DNA of 64,000 bases, taken from positions 340,757,501-340,821,500 of the forward strand of contig NC_092338.1 in assembly GCF_046630445.1 (NCBI RefSeq), written 5' to 3'. Of this stretch, positions 9,791 through 20,932 are shown in pieces. The DNA comes from Rutidosis leptorrhynchoides (Eukaryota > Streptophyta > Magnoliopsida > Asterales > Asteraceae). Positions within the stretch are counted from its first letter, which is position 1. The number at the start of each line of letters is the position of its first letter. Under the pieces are notes generated by a model. The model was not told the origin of the DNA and made no database searches. It saw only the letters and a program-made list of their open reading frames with translations. The position numbers were made by a program, and so were the translations under genes.

Positions 9791-11873
9791 TGTAACATCC
9801 CAACCCGTTAACCAACCAAATACGCGTAAAAAAAAATTTGTATACTCAGTGTAGTGCGCAGTGCGCACCACCCTCTGTGCGCGGCGCGCACAGAGGCCTG
9901 GACAGTTCTGATCAACTTGTTCGTTTCACGCGAAAAGATCTTCGACTTCCCGACACAATTAGACCAAACGGTTTTCACAACAATTATAATAATTAAAACT
10001 AACACGTTTTGATAATAAACAAGTTTTAAGACACCGGGTCCACATCAGCCCGTTTTACGAGTTAAGTACGAAATACAATTTTTGACCCCAGTTTCTAACA
10101 CAAAATAAAAGTCGAGCATGGCGATTGGGGATACGCTACCCAATCCTAATCCAAATCCAAAGCAAGTCCACTAATCCCCGTGCTCACCCGAGCCACCGTC
10201 TCCAAAGCAAATCTATAAAAAAGGTAAACAACGAGAGGGTAAGCTAACGCTTAGTGAATGCAATAATTATACATATACATATATAATATACCTACTTGCA
10301 TACACTTACACAAATACCTCATACACGCTAGCAAGTTACATAGCATACCTTCGCAAGTATAACTCTAAATTCTTCAAGACCACAAGCTAGCACCACAACA
10401 ACATATATATAACTCGAATAATATAAAATGTTACACTACAACACGTCACCATGGTTAACCGATCACACAAGGGAATGGTACTTCGAATTTCCCACCGGTA
10501 TTGATAACAACCGTTAGTGTACAACGAAATATATCACTAATCCCTAGGCCATTCGGACAACAAAATATCCGTTCAAAGAAATTGTTAGTGTACAACGAAA
10601 TATATCACTAACTCTTGGTCGGATTGGACAACGAAATATCCGTTCAAAGCAATCGTTAGTGTACAACGAAATATATCACTAACTCTTGGTCGGATTGGAC
10701 AACGAAATGTCCATCATTAGTGTACAACGAAATATATCACTAACTCTTGGGCAATTTGGACAACGAAATATCCATCGTTAGTGTACAACGAAATATATCA
10801 CTAACTTTGGTGGTATAGACAACGCATACCCGGCCCCTCCTCCGCCCTACAAATAGATACATTATATACGCATATGTATAATCATTCCACTCACCTTGTC
10901 GCCTTGATGAAATGCTACCGAATAATCCGCAACTCGCCGATGAAATGTACCTATTCCATCATCACAATTACAACAACACACTTAGAGTGGATTTACAAAC
11001 CAACTCAATTCGACCCTTAGTGCAAATTCGACCAATTGCACTTACAAACCCAAAACGCGCCCAAACTAACCAATAATCACTAACACAAGTGAAAATGGTC
11101 TTATTATGCCAATTGAACCCAATCTTAAGTGTTAAACACTTATCATTCTGAAAATCAACCAAAACCCCAATTTTGACTCATTTCCAAAATTAGTCTTTCA
11201 AATACACAAAATGGGTTCCAAAATTAGTCTTTCAAACACTTCCATAATCACTAATCCTAGTGATTAAACCCAAATACAAGTCTTAATCATGGCCAATTTG
11301 TTCACCAACCCAAAATCCACCAACAACAACCAATAACCCGATTATTAGCATCAATAAACTCACTTCATGAGTTTAAATGGGTTTCCTAACAATTTTAAGT
11401 TCAAACCCTAACTTTGAATATCAAATCAAACAATTAAATTCGGAATTAGAACTTACCACAACAACCAAAACGTAGCTAGGAACGAGGTGAACAACTTTAA
11501 AACCCGAGACTTTGATCAATTCAAGCTCCTTCTTCTCCAAAACCCCAATTCTCTCTCTAGACTTCTCTCTCTCTCTCTAAGAATGGATGAGAGTGATGAA
11601 TGGATGTGAAAATGATCCAAAGTTGGATCCAAACCAACTGATAAAGCTCACAGATCCGGCCTCAAGAGAAATGACCAAATTGCCCTTCATTAAACTCAAA
11701 ATTAGAAAAAGTAGAATTCTGTCGCTGGGCAAGTGCGCTGAGCGCACACCTAAAGGGTGCGCGGCGCGCACTACAGTGCTGAACCGATTCTGACCTTTTT
11801 GATTTATACCACGCTTCACCCATTATACGCACATCATTTTAACTCTAAGTACCATAAATATTTGGGTGTTACA
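9791..11873 (-). repeat. LARD-B 3' LTR
   Basis: The LTR has TG...CA termini and begins on the plus strand with TGTAACATCC. It contains palindrome pairs near both ends (9854-9896 and 11733-11771) and a tandem hairpin array (10513-10830). Relative to the other LTR it carries a short tandem duplication around 11217-11240. Short ORFs inside it (10968-11162, 11577-11819) recur in the other LTR but show no coding character. Confidence 0.95.
10513..10830. repeat. tandem 71/61-bp repeats with internal hairpin (3' LTR copy)
   Basis: Five units start at 10513, 10584, 10655, 10716 and 10777. Each begins with GTTAGTG, then TACAACGAAATATAT and CACTAAC. The first and last segments are reverse complements and form a hairpin. 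A second small hairpin, GGAC-AACGAAATAT-CC, follows in most units. Confidence 0.95.
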
Positions 11874-11890
11874 ACTCTCCCCCACTTAGA
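11874..11890 (-). promoter_or_regulatory. LARD-B polypurine tract
   Basis: On the minus strand the sequence AAGTGGGGGAGAGT lies immediately before the 3' LTR start TGTAACACC. This is the expected place and composition for the plus-strand priming tract. It confirms the minus orientation. Confidence 0.9.
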
Positions 11891-14288
11891 ATCGATCACG
11901 TCCTCGTGATCCTCGTCACTTAACCGTCCGGATCTACACTCCACGATCATCAACATAAGTTCCAAATTCGATCTCCACCACATTACGCATTAATCCGAAG
12001 ATTATTCCAATAACTAAAAACACACTTGTACGCGTTCCGAAACGTGCAATACATACAACATCCGAAATCCATAACGATCACTTGGAATACGCGAGACCGC
12101 CACGTACTCTTCCAACTTCTCTAGGCAATCCTTCTCTAAGAGTCACCATTAATAACCAAATCGTCACCCACGATCTATTAAAATTCACAAATTCAAGCAC
12201 AAGAATTTGTTAAATCCCTCCAATAGGGAAAACTCAACCGATCTCGTACCGAGATATCAATCCCTGGACGTACTCTTACCAAGTACAATGCTAAGAACAA
12301 CCAAGTCTTAACCTAAGGTCAACGACCCAAACGATGAACACCAAGCAAAAACGAATCCTTACGGATAACACTTACCCCTAGCATCCCCCGTAGTGCGCAA
12401 ACACGGCTAGTACGCAACTATCGTACATCGTAAGCAAGTGACCAAAACCGCTAACGTCCAAATCGACGAAGGCATCACATGTTCAAATCGTGTGAGTAAA
12501 ACACGGCTATTACTCACAATCATACGTACAAACACGACTATGTGTATAAATATGGAATGTGGACAACACATGAATGGTACTCCCATTCCGATATGGTTAT
12601 ACCACGATTAACCAATAATACAGGGGAATGGTACTTCGAATTTCCCATCGGTGTTCCCAACAACCGTTAGTGTACAACGAAATATAACACTAACCCCCGA
12701 GGTGTTCCAAAACGGCTATGCAATACTATTACCAACGTGTGAGTAAAAATCGGCTATTATTCACCACCATGTACACAAAATGGCTATGTGCACAATTCAT
12801 ACGGTCAATTAACATCATAAACCTACAAGTAACGGTTCTTTCCGAAAACCGCTCACCATCAATCACAACCAAGAGTGGTTAACTAAGAGCTAATCCTTCC
12901 GGATATCACTCATCACCTATCGCTAGTCAAACGCGGTCAACCTAGAGATAACCCCAAATAAACACATACACGTAAGCACCTCGTAGTACACAATAATGGC
13001 TATCGTGTAACTACCACCCAAAGTATACGATAATGAGGCATCGTACCCTTTCTCAAAGTCCCATTATGCTATTTCCAAAGGTAACCAAACGGCTAACACA
13101 ATCGAGCCAAGAACCACCCATATTGCGCATAGGCACAACAATAATTCCCTAGAAGAGAATCCGGCACGCACATCCCTTAACCAAGGGATCTTACCTTGCT
13201 CGTCGAACGCGTAAATTATCTCCCAATGAGATTTACCACATCACCACCTCTGTGATAATTTAAATCCAAAAACCATAAGTACAATTTATTCCAAATCGTA
13301 CTTTTACCACAATCGACCAATGTAGGTCTCAACACTAGCTTCGAATCCCTACGAGCATCGTCCAAATATCACTACAATAGAACACCTTCGTGCGAGAGTA
13401 CAAACTCCCCCACTTAGAACTCCGCTCCGTAACCACATCACCGAATAATAGCATCCCGTGGAATGACCACTTATCAACATACACAACCAATATCCTCATT
13501 GGTCATAGTCCTCGAATTCTCATGGATTCGTTTTCAACAATAAATCCCGACGATAAACACATGCTCACTCTCACGGAAGGAGTGACCACTAATCCAACAA
13601 CTAATGCGCCATTTGCATTATCATAACCCCTAAAAGAGAGACGAGGTACACCCGTCTTGAATAGTTCCTAATATGAACGTCATCAAACCTTGCTCCAACT
13701 TTGAGCATACGAAGGTTTTTAACCTATTCTTAAACACTTCAAACGAAGAGTTTACCACAAATTTCGCAACTTAAACCGTGCAATGCTCCGGTTGCTCTAG
13801 CTTGTCAAATTTCCACCTAGTCACTCATGTACTTAAGGGTTTCTCCCCGGTACCCTAAGTACAATGTAACCGCAACACCATCGGAGTCGATCACCACGCT
13901 AGTAGGTATGAAAGAGGCACCTAACGTTGCGTCCGGTAGACTCCATTACTAACATTCATCTAGGCCAAACACTTGATCTCAATGGTTCCGTCCACCCGAC
14001 GAACCTCATGGTTCATCAACTTCAACACGAAAGCGAGCATGCTCTAACATTCGAACACCAAAGCCCATTTCCATGGCTTGGTAGAAATGCTTTCCGAAAC
14101 ATTAAGGAATGCTTGGTTGCACCAAGTCTTACTCCCTTCGCCCGACAACCAAACGTCACTATAGGGTACTTCCATTAGGAACTTCACCCATAACAATAAA
14201 ACGCGCAACACAACACACTCAACAAAACCGTACACATCGGCACACAATAAATATTCAAAGGACATATTTATTAAAAACGAAAAGTGCC
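11891..14288. other. LARD-B internal noncoding region with hairpin series
   Basis: The region is 2.4 kb between gag and the polypurine tract, where pol would be expected. No pol-like frame is present; the ORFs at 13390-13626 and 13927-14178 have no recognisable domain. Instead the stretch 12391-13045 holds a run of short inverted repeats, many with a loop like AACACGGCTA (see findings). It also holds a partial copy of the LTR repeat (about 12622-12700: GGGAATGGTACTTCGAATTT followed by GTTAGTGTACAACG). Confidence 0.7.
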
Positions 14289-15251
14289 TTAACGTCCCCT
14301 TACGGCATTTGCCGCCGCCAATTCGAGACAATCCGGCTTGCGATGTCCCTCTTTATGACAATAGTAGCACATTCCGTCATCACTTCTCGGTATCGTGCAC
14401 TCCCATAGCTTGTGGTCCCTAACACCACAATTGAAACATCTAGGCGCACGAGAACTCGTAATTCCTTTCTCTACATTTCCCATGCTCACACTTGCACCCT
14501 TAGCCTTCTTACTTGGAGCACCATACGAATCAACCCTTCTCTTACTCGAAGGTTCACCAATTATCGATTGCGAATGCGATTCAAAGCCCCTAGCCACGGT
14601 GAATAACTTCGCGAACGAGTTCACTTGACCAATGCTAATTTTGTTCCGCAAGTCATCATTCAAAGCTCGACAGAAATCTTCCATCAACATACGATCATTC
14701 CCAATATACTCCGGGCAAACACGAGCCTTTGCCATAAAGGTCGTCTTGAGAGTATTCAAATCTATAGAACCTTGTTGCATATTTCATAACTCATTACGCA
14801 AGTCCAACAAATCCGCTCGAGTCCGGAACTCCTCGAAGAATTCCTTCTTAAAATCGTCCCACGATAACCCCTTAAATGCTTCACCGCCAACAATATCAAT
14901 CTTACCATCCAACCACTCCCTTGCCCTACCCCGCAACAAGCTAGTAGCGAGTCTCGTCCTCTTCTTGGGAGGGCAATCAATAAAACGAAAACACCCTTCG
15001 GCATCCGAGATCCATGTTGTGCTTATCAAAGGATCCGGTTTCCCATCATATATCGGAGGTTTAGTCTTCATGAAGCTCTTACAACAACGCTCCATTTCAC
15101 CATTACTTCGAAAATCGGAATACATCCTACCCATTTGCTCCGCAACGGCGGCCGCAACTCTAGCATTAAACTCAACGTCGTTCGTCTCGATCCCATTTCC
15201 CGTCACCATTTTAAGAAATGCAAAGATTAGATCATGAACGTATAGAACCAT
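14289..15251 (-). pseudogene. gag of LARD-B, one in-frame stop
   Basis: One reading frame runs from 15251 (or, more plausibly, the Met at 15209 before VTGNGIETND) to 14289 with a single in-frame TGA at 14784-14786. The first half has the retrotransposon gag core, including FRFIDCPPKKRTRLA, REWLDG and FKKEFFEEF. The second half ends with two zinc knuckles, CFNCGVRDHKLWEC and CYYCHKEGHRKPDC, both matching CX2CX4HX4C. These bind element RNA in the particle. The stop would separate capsid from nucleocapsid. Everything else of the frame is intact, so the break may be recent. Confidence 0.88.
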
Positions 15252-15604
15252 ACATGCAACGTCGCCCCATCTTGCTCAATAATCGTCTTACATAACTTGT
15301 TAGACACGATTTGCACCCGTATTAATGATAGCTAGTCACTAATGCGCGAACACGTCGCATCCACTCGTTAGTACCACGACCATCTTGCTCGATAATTTTT
15401 CTCAAACACTAACATAAACACAAAACAACGCATTAGTATATTAATAACATCCGCATATTAATATAAACGTTAGTCCACCTATAAACTAGGTCACTAACCA
15501 ATTCCCTTTCCGACCCGTAATCCTACAAGTCCCGCAACAATTTCGCACACATAAAAGTCTAAGTCTAGGCACCTATCTCAAGTCACCTAAATCCCTTAGA
15601 CCAT

Positions 15605-15616
15605 GCTCTGATACCA
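15605..15616 (-). promoter_or_regulatory. LARD-B primer-binding site, initiator Met-tRNA type
   Basis: On the minus strand the bases read TGGTATCAGAGC, two bases inside the 5' LTR end at 15619. This is the standard initiator Met-tRNA primer site. Confidence 0.93.
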
Positions 15617-15618
15617 CT

Positions 15619-17687
15619 TGTAACATCCTAACCCGTTAACCAACCAAATATGAGTAAAAAAAAAATTTGTATACTCAGTGTAGTGCGCGGCGCGCACCAC
15701 CCTCTGTGCGCAGCGCGCACAGAGGCCTGGACAGTTCTGATCAACTTGTTCGTTTCACGCAAAAAGATCTTCGACTTCCCGACACAATTAGACCAAACGG
15801 TTTTCACAACACATTATAATAAGTAAAACTAACACGTTTTGATAATAAACAAGTTTTACGACACCGGGTCCACATCGGCCCGTTTTACGAGTTAAGTACG
15901 AAATACAATTTTCGACCCCAGTTTCTAACACAAAATAAAAGCCGAGCATGGCGATGGTGATACGCTACCCAATCCTAATCCAAATCCAAAGCAAGTCCAT
16001 CAATCCCCGCGCTCACCCGAGCCACCGTCTCCAAAGCAAATCTATAAAAAAGGTAAACAACAAGAGGGTAAGCTAACGCTTAGTGAATGCAATAATTATA
16101 CATATACATATATAATATACCTACTTGCATACACTTACACAAATACCTCATACACGCTAGCAAGTTACATAGCATACCTTCGCAAGTATAACTCTAAATT
16201 CTTCAAGACCACAAGCTAGCACCACAACAACATATATATAACTCGAATAATATAAAATGTTACACTACAACACGTCACCATGGTTAACCGATTACACAAG
16301 GGAATGGTACTTCGAATTTCCCACCGGTATTCATAACAACCGTTAGTGTACAACGAAATATATCACTAATCCCTAGGCCATTCGGACAACGAAATATCCG
16401 TTCAAAGCAATCGTTAGTGTACAACGAAATATATCACTAACTCTTGGTCGGATTGGACAACGAAATATCCGTTCAAAGCAATCGTTAGTGTACAACGAAA
16501 TATATCACTAACTCTTGGTCGGATTGGACAACGAAATGTCCATCGTTAGTGTACAACGAAATATATCACTAACTCTTGGGCAATTTGGACAACGAAATAT
16601 CCATCATTAGTGTACAACGAAATATATCACAAACTTTGGTGGTATAGACAACGCATACCCGGCCCCTCCCCCGCCCTACAAATAGATACATTATATACGC
16701 ACATGTATAATCATTCCACTCACCTTGCCGCCTTGATGAAATGCTATCGAATAATCCACAACTTGCCGATGAAATGTACCTATTCCATCATCACAATTAC
16801 AACAACACACTTAGAGTGGATTTACAAACCAACTCAATTCGACCCTTAGTGCAAATTCGACCAATTGCACTTACAAACCCAAAACGCGCCCAAACTAACC
16901 AATAATCACTAACACAAGTGAAAATGGTCTTATTATGCCAATTGAACCCAATCTTAAGTGTTAAACACTTATCATTCTCAAAATCAACCAAAACCCCAAT
17001 TTTGACTCATTTCCAAAATTAGTCTTTCAAATACACAAAATGGGTTCTAACACTTCCATAATCACTAATCATAGTGATTAAACCCAAATACAAGTCCTAA
17101 TCATGGCCAATTTGTTCACCAACCCAAAATCCACCAACAACAACCAATAACCTGATTACTAGCATCAATAAACTCACTTCATGAGTTTAAATGGGTTTCC
17201 TAACAATTTTAAGTTCAAACCCTAACTTTGAATATCAAATCGAACAATGAAATTTGGAGTTAGAACTTACCACAACAACCAAAACGTAGCTAGGAACGAG
17301 GTAAACAACTTTAAAACCCGAGACTTTGATCAATTCAAGCTCCTTCTTCTCCAAAACCCCAAATTTCTCTCTAGACTTCTCTCTCTCTCTCTAAGAATGG
17401 ATGAGAGTGATGAATGGATGTGAAAATGATCCAAAGTTGGATCCAAACCAACTGATAAAGCTCACAGATTCGGTCTCAAGTGAAATGACCAAATTGCCCT
17501 TCATTAAACTCAAAATTAGAAAAAGTAGAATTCTGTCGCTGGGTAAGTGCTCTGAGCGCACACCTAAAGGGTGCGCGGCGCGCACTACAGTGTTGAACTG
17601 ATTCTGACCTTTTTGATTTATACCACGATTAACCGATTATACGCACATCATTTTAACTCTAAGTACCATAAATATTTGGGTGTTACA
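15619..17687 (-). repeat. LARD-B 5' LTR
   Basis: This is the partner of 9791-11873, with the same termini. The tandem hairpin units start at 16342, 16413, 16484, 16545 and 16606. The palindrome pairs are at about 15683-15724 and 17547-17585; one arm is decayed here (GTGCTCT against GTGCGCT in the other LTR). Target duplication TGATT follows at 17688-17692. Confidence 0.95.
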
Positions 17688-17952
17688 TGATTATCTGATC
17701 AGGGTAAATTCTGAACCAGTACGGATCTTCCCAGTAGTAGTACTTAACATCCCCGAAGATCTTCCTTCTTCGGGATGTGCTCATTCCTTTCTGTACTACT
17801 CCTGCAACTAGGTAGCTGGCTATGTCAGCGTACCAAGGAGTATCAGTAAATTGTGATCCTATGTTAGCTTCTCCTAAGCTCATAAGTTGTTTTTCCAGAA
17901 ATTTGTCTCTGATATCTTGTTCAGCAAGTTGTTCCATCGCTGGGTTCTCCAA
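17688..17952 (-). pseudogene. El2 integrase, N-terminal segment
   Basis: The encoded segment includes FTDTPWYADIASYLVAG, RRKIFGDVKYYYWEDPY and FRIYPDQII. It corresponds to the start of the El3 integrase (60400-60580: [15 protein letters not shown] and so on). The protein is interrupted at 17688 by LARD-B and resumes at 9790 with RRCV. It is the 5' half of the split integrase gene. Confidence 0.9.
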
Positions 17953-18064
17953 ACGACTAAGATGATCTGTTGCGACGTTCTCTGCTCCTTTCTTATCTTT
18001 GATCTAAATATCAAATTCTTGGAGGAGTAAGATCCATCGTATGAGTCTTGGTTTAGCATCTTGC

Positions 18065-18337
18065 TTAGTGAATAGATATTCGAGGGCTGAATGATCTGTG
18101 TAAACTGTAGTTTTGGACAGGATGAGATAGGAACGGAATTTGTCGAAGGCGAAAACTAAGGCTAGCAGTTCCTTTTTTTGTGGTGGTGTAGTTCTCTTGA
18201 GCTCCGGTCAAGGTTTTGCTGGCGTAATAGATTGGATGAAAATGCTTATCTTTCTGTTGTCTGAGTACAGCTCCAATTGCGAAGTCGCTCGCATCACACA
18301 TGATTTCGAATGGTAAACTCCAATCAGGAGCTATCAT
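18065..18337 (-). pseudogene. El2 RNase H domain, frameshifted
   Basis: The domain has MCDASDFAIGAVL with the first acidic residue of the RNase H site, then PIYYASKTL and ENYTTT. The frame then shifts just before the second acidic site (the expected EKELL), so the remainder is out of frame. Compare the intact stretch of El3 at residues 780-860 of its pol. Confidence 0.9.
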
Positions 18338-18475
18338 GATGGGTGCATGTGTGAGCTGTTCCTTTAGATAGTTGAATACTTTGATACATTCTTTATTAAA
18401 GACAAACGGAACTTCCTTTTCGAGGAGATGAGTAATAGGTCGGGTGACCTTCGATAAATCTTTGATGAAACGTCG

Positions 18476-19506
18476 CTAGACACTGGCGTGTCCAAGTAAA
18501 CTCCTTACCGCTTTTACTGTGGTAGGTTCTGGAAGTTTAGCTATGGTTTCAATCTTAGCCTTATCGACTTCTATTCCTGACTTTGAAATCTTATGTCCTA
18601 AAACTATACCTTCTTTTACAATGAAGTGACATTTCTCCCAAATTAGAACTAAATTCGAATCTTCACACCTGGTGAACATCTTATCAAGGTTAGAAAGGCA
18701 CGAATCAAAGGTACTACCAAAAACTGAGAAGTCATCCATGAAGACTTCCATATAACGTTCAATAATGTCATGAAATATTGCTACCATGCGTCGCTGAAAT
18801 GTAGCTGGTGCATTGCATAACCCAAAGGGCATGCGTCGATAGGAAAATTTTCCATAAGGACACGTGAAGGTTTCTTTTCTTGGTCCTTTGGATCGAGAGG
18901 AATTTGAAAGTAGCCGGAAAAACCGTCAAGGAAACAATAGAATTCATTTCCTGATAGATGTTCCAACATTTGATCGATGAACGGTAATGGAAAATGATCT
19001 TTTCGGGTTGCATCGTTAAGTTTACGATAATCTATGCAAACCCTCCAACCGATGACCTCCCGTATTAGAATAAGTTCATTATTCTCATTTTGAAATACGG
19101 TCATTCCTCCCTTCTTGGGTACAACTTGAACAGGACTGACCCATGGTGAATCGAAAATAGGATAGATCAGACCGACGTCCAGAAGTTTAATTACTTCTTT
19201 CTTGATGACTTCTTGAATCATTGGATTGACCCTTCTTTGCCTCTGAACTGATGGTTTGAAATCATCTTTCATGAAGATCTTATGGGTGCAATAGTTGGGG
19301 TTGATTCCTTTTATGTTGGAAATCTTCCAAGCAATTGCTTTCTTATGTGATTTCAAAACCTGAATCAATTTCGCCTTCTCATGTGACGTGAGGTCTTTTG
19401 AAATGATTATAGGGAGTTGCGATTCTCCTTCTAAGAATGCATACTCCAAATGCTCGGGTAACTTCTTCAATTCCAACTCCGGAGGTTCCTCAATAGATGG
19501 CTTCAT
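18476..19506 (-). pseudogene. El2 reverse transcriptase, frameshifted
   Basis: The upper part (18781-19506) holds the RT fingers and palm: SPWVSPVQVVPKKGG, WRVCIDYRKLNDATRKDH and FYCFLDGFSGYFQI. The frame shifts near 18870 and continues in 18476-18832 with MPFGLCNAPATFQRR and the catalytic VFMDDFSVFG (FMDD in place of the common YVDD). A stop lies after LLGHASV at 18476. The sequence type, KDHFPLPFIDQML plus FCFLDG-like, is that of Athila-clade gypsy elements. The gene is inactive. Confidence 0.93.
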
Positions 19507-19593
19507 TCTAGCTATTTCTGCTCTGTCTAACGAGTCATACTTCTCCTGGAATTCTGATTATTCATCCTTAATAGCGGTCACTGATGATATCTG

Positions 19594-19932
19594 TTATTTG
19601 GTTCTGAAAATCGTCCTTCTTAATGGTTCTTCTTCAGAAACGTCTTCTTTAGTTTTGAAGGTTGGTTCAGGAATTTCAACACAGTCCTCTTCTGACTGAG
19701 GTTCCTGAAATACCTGAATGAAATCTGTTTCTTTATTCGATCTTCTCCTTAACAGAGGTAGGGGAATACCTTGACCTAGCGGTGCTATTTGGGTATTTTT
19801 GCCGAGAAAGTTACTTTCGGAAAGGGGAGATTTATTTTGACCAGGATCTATGGCTAAATGGATGTCGAGATTTCCTTCAGGAGGTGTAAAGAACAGATCC
19901 TTAGAAATTTGATCTTGACTACATATAGCCAT
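19594..19932 (-). pseudogene. El2 protease-RT linker region
   Basis: An acidic and Pro-rich open stretch lies between protease and RT (for example QEPQSEEDCVEIPEPTFKTKEDVSEEEPL, cited here only as 19660-19720). El3 has a comparable acidic linker between its protease and RT. No domain was recognised. It is listed as part of the decayed polyprotein. Confidence 0.55.
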
Positions 19933-20059
19933 GGTATCCTCTAGATATTCGTTGACGAGTTCTTAAAGAATCAGTGAGATTGAGATCCTCTTCGTGAGGA
20001 TGGTTCATGAGACGGTCAACATTGAATGTGACTTCTTTACTACCAACTCTTAATTTCAA

Positions 20060-20345
20060 TTATTTCTCATGAACATCAATTACGGCTTTGGTGGTATTCA
20101 AGAATGGTCTGCCAAGTATGAGTGGGACCTTCGTGTCTTCCTCAATATCCATAATGATGAAATCGACGGGGATTGCGAACTTATCCACTCTGACTAGGAT
20201 ATCTTCAGCTATTCCTCGAGGAATCTTAACTGATCTATCCGCGAGTTGGATAGTCATTCTGGTTAGTCTTAAGTCCTTTAATTCTAGCTTTTTGAATAAC
20301 GAATAGGGCATTAGGTTTACACTGGCTCCTAAGTCTGCTAACGCA
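20060..20345 (-). pseudogene. El2 aspartic protease
   Basis: The active-site stretch reads ADLGAS followed by VNLMPYS (DLGAS in place of DTGAS). It is followed by TIQLADRSVKIPRGI, VDFIIMD and the terminal hydrophobic-Gly motif LILGRPFL. It lines up with El3 pol residues 198-275. The frame is lost upstream of the active site near 20345. The protease would have cut the gag-pol polyprotein. Confidence 0.88.
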
Positions 20346-20389
20346 TTGCTAATTTGGACATCTTGCAGGCAGCAAGGTACCGCAAATCT

Positions 20390-20716
20390 TCATATATCTC
20401 CTAACTTAGGGGGAATACCATGTTTAAACACTAATGAACATTCTTCACTTAAGGGCAAGCTAACTATCTCTCTTAATCTCTCTTTGTTTGAAAGCAGCTC
20501 TTTGAAAAATTTAGCGAAGTTTGGCATTTCAACTAAAGCATCTACTAGTCGTATATTCAAATGTAAATTCTTAATAATATCCCAATACTTAGCAAATTGC
20601 ACTTCTTGTTTTTCCTTCCTAAGCCTACCTGGAAAAGGTATGCAGGCGCGTGGAATGATTTCTGGGGCCTTAGGAGAGATAGGATCTGGTGGATTAACAA
20701 CTGGGTCAATTGGCAC
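20390..20716 (-). pseudogene. El2 gag-protease linker
   Basis: This open stretch contains PFPGRLRKEKQEVQFAKYW, corresponding in El3 to the YPSKLKKERLEAEQSKFLD segment just before the protease. It is the N-terminal shoulder of the protease in Athila-type elements. Frame breaks lie on both sides. Confidence 0.65.
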
Positions 20717-20932
20717 AGGTTACTTATCGGAAAAATCTTGTATGAGTATATTAACAGTTGTTTCCTTCCCATCTCTAGTGACTACTAGGGCATTAGACTT
20801 ACTACACTCTAATTCAACTTTAGTGGTTAATTGTTTAAGCGTAAGCTGAAAATTGATTATTAATTCTTCAAAAGTCTTTATCAAAGTATCAAACTTGTTT
20901 TGACATTCTATGACTTGAAGGTTTATCGTGTA
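20717..20932. other. decayed El2 gag-pol junction
   Basis: No long frame exists between the gag ORF end and the linker. By comparison with El3 the zinc-knuckle and Asn/Gln-rich part would fall here, but I cannot see a clear knuckle. Confidence 0.4.

Larger units (their letters stand above)
9791..17687 (-). mobile_element. LARD-B: complete gag-only LTR retrotransposon
   Basis: A 7.9 kb element with two LTRs of about 2.07-2.08 kb is flanked by a perfect TGATT duplication. It has a Met-tRNA-type primer site and a polypurine tract on the minus strand. The only recognisable gene is gag (14289-15251); protease, RT and integrase are absent, so it must rely on enzymes from elsewhere. LTR ends (TGTAACACCC...TGTTACA) and the AAGTGGGGGAG purine tract resemble chromovirus-type (Del/Tekay) elements, which is an assignment from memory. 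The LTRs are highly similar but differ at scattered bases and small indels, so the insertion is not brand new. Confidence 0.92.

Noticed and set aside
10513..10830. Looks like a CRISPR array: five 28-bp partly palindromic repeats with regular spacers
   Set aside because: The 'spacers' are near-identical to each other, the same array occurs in both LTRs of a plant retrotransposon, and the DNA is eukaryotic.
14632..15237. 201-residue plus-strand ORF
   Set aside because: It is antisense to the LARD-B gag, whose minus-strand frame has a gag core and is followed by zinc knuckles.
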